Shown here: positions 61,101 to 64,000 of the stretch, one piece after another
Numbering within the stretch: position 1 is the stretch's first letter
Layout: every line of letters begins with the position of its first letter
Origin: Embiotoca jacksoni
Taxonomy: Eukaryota > Chordata > Actinopteri > Embiotocidae
Direction of reading: 5' to 3'
Assembly: GCA_022577435.1 (NCBI GenBank)
Contig: JAKOON010000007.1
Span: forward strand, 7,695,926 to 7,759,925
DNA length: 64,000 nucleotides
Translations under genes and position numbers: made by a program
Notes under the pieces: model-generated
Told to the model about the DNA's origin: nothing
What the model saw: the letters and a program-made list of their open reading frames with translations, nothing else
The model's database searches: none

Positions 61101-64000
61101 AAAGATGTGAAGAGCTCCGGTGCGGAGCTCCCAGCTGCCATGAAGGTTGCCCCGGCAACATCCTGACTGAGCTGAAGGTTCTAGTGGACAGAGGAGAGGA
61201 ATTTAAATTGGATAGAAGATAAGGATGGTGATATTCTGCACTTTAATTATCGTCATTGGTTTGAGCTTGTTAATATTGTCTGTGAATCAACAGCCTGTTA
61301 TAACCTCCACTGTCGTCCAAAAATGATCAAAACTACACAAACTGTTGCAATGGCTAATGCTCCTTTAATCGATTGAATATGGGCATTGTAGTTTAATGTG
61401 ATTCAATACCAACAACCGTAAATAATCACTAGAACACCAAATTTGTATTAATTGCATATGGAGTTTACAGCCAGACAATTCAACTGTTTAAGTAGTATTT
61501 TCTAAAAAACTACCATGTACAGCTAATTTGATAAATTATTCAAATGTATTTATTAAAGTAGTCATAGAAAGCCAGAAAGAAGTGATAAACAAACTTTGCA
61601 CATTGTTGATTTATGTCTTTAAAAAGAGAATTATAGACAGTAATTTTTAAATTAAAAAAAACAACTCCATCCTTTTGCTTTAACGGTTTGGAGGAATAGA
61701 AACTAAACAGATACATTGGTAAACAACTGGAGAGGAAGAGAACATCAACTATTAACACATAGTTAATTTCACCGACATTAGATTTATGTTTAGTTCATAC
61801 CTCTGATATTTTTTCCAGTGATGGCACAAAGTAAACGTCACACACGATGGCCAGGGCATGAAACATGTAGATAGCCTGTGAAATGCAGAGGACATATTAT
61901 CAGCCTTGTGGATTATGTTAGTTAAGTTTGTGAAATGGAACAAAATTAAGCTTTTAATGGCTAATTAATGCTTCCAGACAGAGCTGATACTCACGCAGAG
62001 AACATGAAGCAGTACTGCTCCCTGCCTCCTTTGATCCAGAGTAAAGATATCCTCAGGAAACTCACTGATTTCTGGGAAGGAGATGGTCAGAGCGTAACAT
62101 AGTGATTTGTAAAACGAGGTAAGGTTCCTGTGCTACAGCTGAAAGCACAGAATCAAGTGTTTGTTTAATCACTACATTTATATAAATGTAACTTTTCAAA
62201 CAAAACTGCCTTTTGGAAAAGCCTTTCAGAAAGTGTGCCAAATCAGTGCACATCTCTTAAAAATCCTTTTGAAGCCACTGCTTGCTATTCTGTCCTACGT
62301 GACTGCAAACTACTATTACTATGTTTGGTCTTTAGACCGTTGGTCAGACAAAACAAGCAACTTAATGACATTAACTTGGGCTTTATGGAACGTGTGATGA
62401 GCAATTTATGAATCCATTTATGGGGGGAAATAACCATTAGATTGATCAATAACTACAATTATTTGATACTCTACCCTGAACCTGCAATCACGTGCATGTG
62501 GGAAATCTGAGTGTGTGTGTATCTGATTTTGTTGAATGTGTGTCCATTTGTATCTCCTAGCAACAAGGGCCCAGACAGTTGGAGGTTAAAGCAGTGCCAC
62601 AGTCATGTGACTCTGAGTCTGGTTGCATTACAGTCAAGTTTTTCATCCATGTTCACAGAAATTGCTCCTCTATCCCTCATGCCATCCACACCGAGGTGTT
62701 CATAGTGACTTTCCTCTCCGGTTCAGTTGCATTTCCAATAAACTGAACGTTCAGAAGCATCTAATTTGGCTGAGTTGAACAATGAATCACAATCACTCTC
62801 CTTCCAGCTGTAAACAATTGCTAGACTGCACTGTCTCGCACATAAATAAATGCCACGACTCACTGCGCCATAAACACACTTTTTATTATGAGACACATAA
62901 AACAATAATCTGGAAAGCTGCCTCCCAAGTGACCTCCCAAAGTCTTCTGATTTAGTTATGGGGTCAGGAATTTTAAAACCTCCAGTGAAGATAAAGGTAA
63001 CAAACAGCGAAGTGAAACAAGTGTGACAAAAGTGGAGAATGATGCTGCACAGAGGAAACATTGTGCATCTAGAGGCAAACACACGTCACATGTAAAGATA
63101 GCACAGGATATAGATACGATGTGATATTATGACAACCTGTCACATGATTTTGTTTGGACACCTTGTTCGGACACCTTGTTCAAAGAGCATATTTTTTTTA
63201 TCATAAAGAAAACAAGCATTAAAACAAGCATAAAGGCCTTGAACTAATCTGTACCGTATTTCCCCAAGGGAGTAACTTTTTTATTCATATGTCACTATAT
63301 CCTCTGTAATTGCCTGCAAAATCTATTTATCTCAGCATCAGACTGTAAGATGCTGTCACTATTTCTCAGTGTTTCCAACAACCACACAGATCCAAGAACA
63401 CACGGGCGATGAGAGAGCTGCTGGTGAGATGCTACTAATCAGCAGGTCATTACGACAGGGCAGGCACTTTGAACAGCTCCAGAGGCACACGACATCCAAC
63501 CACAAATTCAGCATTCAGTTTCCTAGCAACTGGGTCCCTCAAAGGCCTAACTGTGTTTAAACATCTAGATGTGCAGAGTTTGAAAAAAAATGAAGGATGA
63601 GGTGTTGCGGAGAGGTAGATCGATGCACGGAGGAGATGGACTTGAATTAAACGGATTAATAGAGACGGGAGGGCACACTTGCACACTGCCTCAACACGAT
63701 GAGCAAGAAAACCCACACTGGTGTCACCAAGATCATTACAGTGACTCATTACTGCATGAAGATCCAAGCCTCGGGCTGTTGGTGGTTAAGAAATCCTCAG
63801 TCTAACTCAATATACTTACAAGTGACTGCAATTTTCAGTTTTTCTGGAATAAGACAGCAAAACCTCTTGCTCTATGTTGCATATAACATATAAATATATA
63901 TACACACATGTATATATATAGCCTGTACACAAAGTAAAATGTCTCACCAGATTTAGAAATACTGTCATTAAGGTTATCTTCTTTTTCCTGGATGAGCTCT
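53537..64000 (-). CDS. K+-dependent Na+/Ca2+ exchanger, SLC24A3/4-like (N-terminus off window)
   Basis: Sixteen exons, minus strand: 63948->64000, 61995-62071, 61801-61875, 61096-61171, 59992-60095, 59731-59805, 59214-59239, 59053-59106, 58804-58940, 58327-58496, 57022-57292, 55419-55585, 55180-55294, 54628-54740, 53974-54039, 53537-53647. Phases agree; 562 residues visible. The alpha-1 repeat spans 61096-61171 and 59992-60095 (DVAGATFMAAGSSAPELF, then GVFITKGDVGVGTIVGSAVFN). Alpha-2 spans 55180-55294 and 54628-54740 (GITFLAAGTSVPDCMASLI, then DMAVSNSIGSNIFDVLLGLG). The acidic residues of PELF and VPDC, and the Asp of NIFD tied to potassium dependence, are present. The cytosolic loop has an acidic EEEEQEEEEQEE run. 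The exchanger exports Ca2+ and K+ for Na+ at the plasma membrane. Loop motifs (MVDELL, INERQRLI, INSRGLVYS) match NCKX3/4, not NCKX1/2/5. The protein stops right after the last membrane segment. Confidence 0.93.
55105..55179. repeat. (CA)n microsatellite abutting slc24a splice donor
   Basis: About 37 CA units on the plus strand, (GT)n on the gene's strand. The first GT of the array is the splice donor of the exon at 55180-55294. Confidence 0.95.

Noticed and set aside
53537..64000. SLC8A (NCX) rather than SLC24A
   Set aside because: No Calx-beta domain sequence is present, and the motifs GVFITKGDVG, INERQRLI and VPDCMASLIVARQGMGDMAVSN are those of the NCKX family.

Overview
This window is vertebrate nuclear DNA, almost certainly from a ray-finned (teleost) fish. 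The genes are intron-rich with GT-AG junctions. Between and inside them lie repeats typical of fish genomes: a CR1/L2-type LINE with its 3' tail, tRNA-derived SINEs, long CA, TA and GATA arrays, and a solo-LTR-like element. No bacterial, phage or CRISPR features are present. All exon junctions below were placed by hand from reading frame, splice sites and remembered family sequences; nothing was aligned by software.

Layout. (1) 1-3.6 kb: non-coding with dispersed repeats. (2) 3.6-4.5 kb, minus: a four-exon LC3-family autophagy gene closest to MAP1LC3C, with a TATA box. (3) 5.0-8.2 kb: a short AT-rich tandem repeat split by two 5'-truncated LINE copies. (4) 10.7-24.25 kb, plus: a four-exon gene for a 1096-residue DACT(Dapper)-like protein whose introns carry LINE, SINE and hairpin repeats. 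(5) 25.7-27.8 kb, minus: a three-exon TPR gene, ttc9c, convergent with the DACT-like gene. (6) 29.2-35.3 kb, minus: an intact eight-exon SLC5A7-like (choline-transporter-family) gene. (7) 36.4-36.7 kb: a solo-LTR-like element. (8) 37.9-40.3 kb, minus: a broken partial duplicate of exons 1-2 of the SLC5A7-like gene. (9) 42.1-49.9 kb, plus: dpf2 (BAF45d/requiem), eleven coding exons, complete. (10) 53.5 kb to the right edge, minus: the 3' part of an SLC24A3/4-like potassium-dependent Na/Ca exchanger, sixteen exons visible, N-terminus outside the window.

The genes do not form a pathway; this is an ordinary vertebrate gene neighbourhood. dpf2 is a chromatin reader, map1lc3c acts in autophagosome formation, the DACT-like protein belongs by sequence to a Wnt/TGF-beta regulator family, and the two transporters are plasma-membrane proteins.

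Most interesting points: the SLC5A7-like protein has lost three of the four aromatic residues that bind choline in CHT1; next to it is a relic exon-1/exon-2 duplicate with an insertion and a destroyed splice donor; one slc24a splice donor is built from the first units of a (GT)n array about 75 bp long; dpf2 uses a GC splice donor and a NAGNAG acceptor and keeps a high CpG content throughout its body; and the DACT-like protein lacks the family's C-terminal PDZ ligand.
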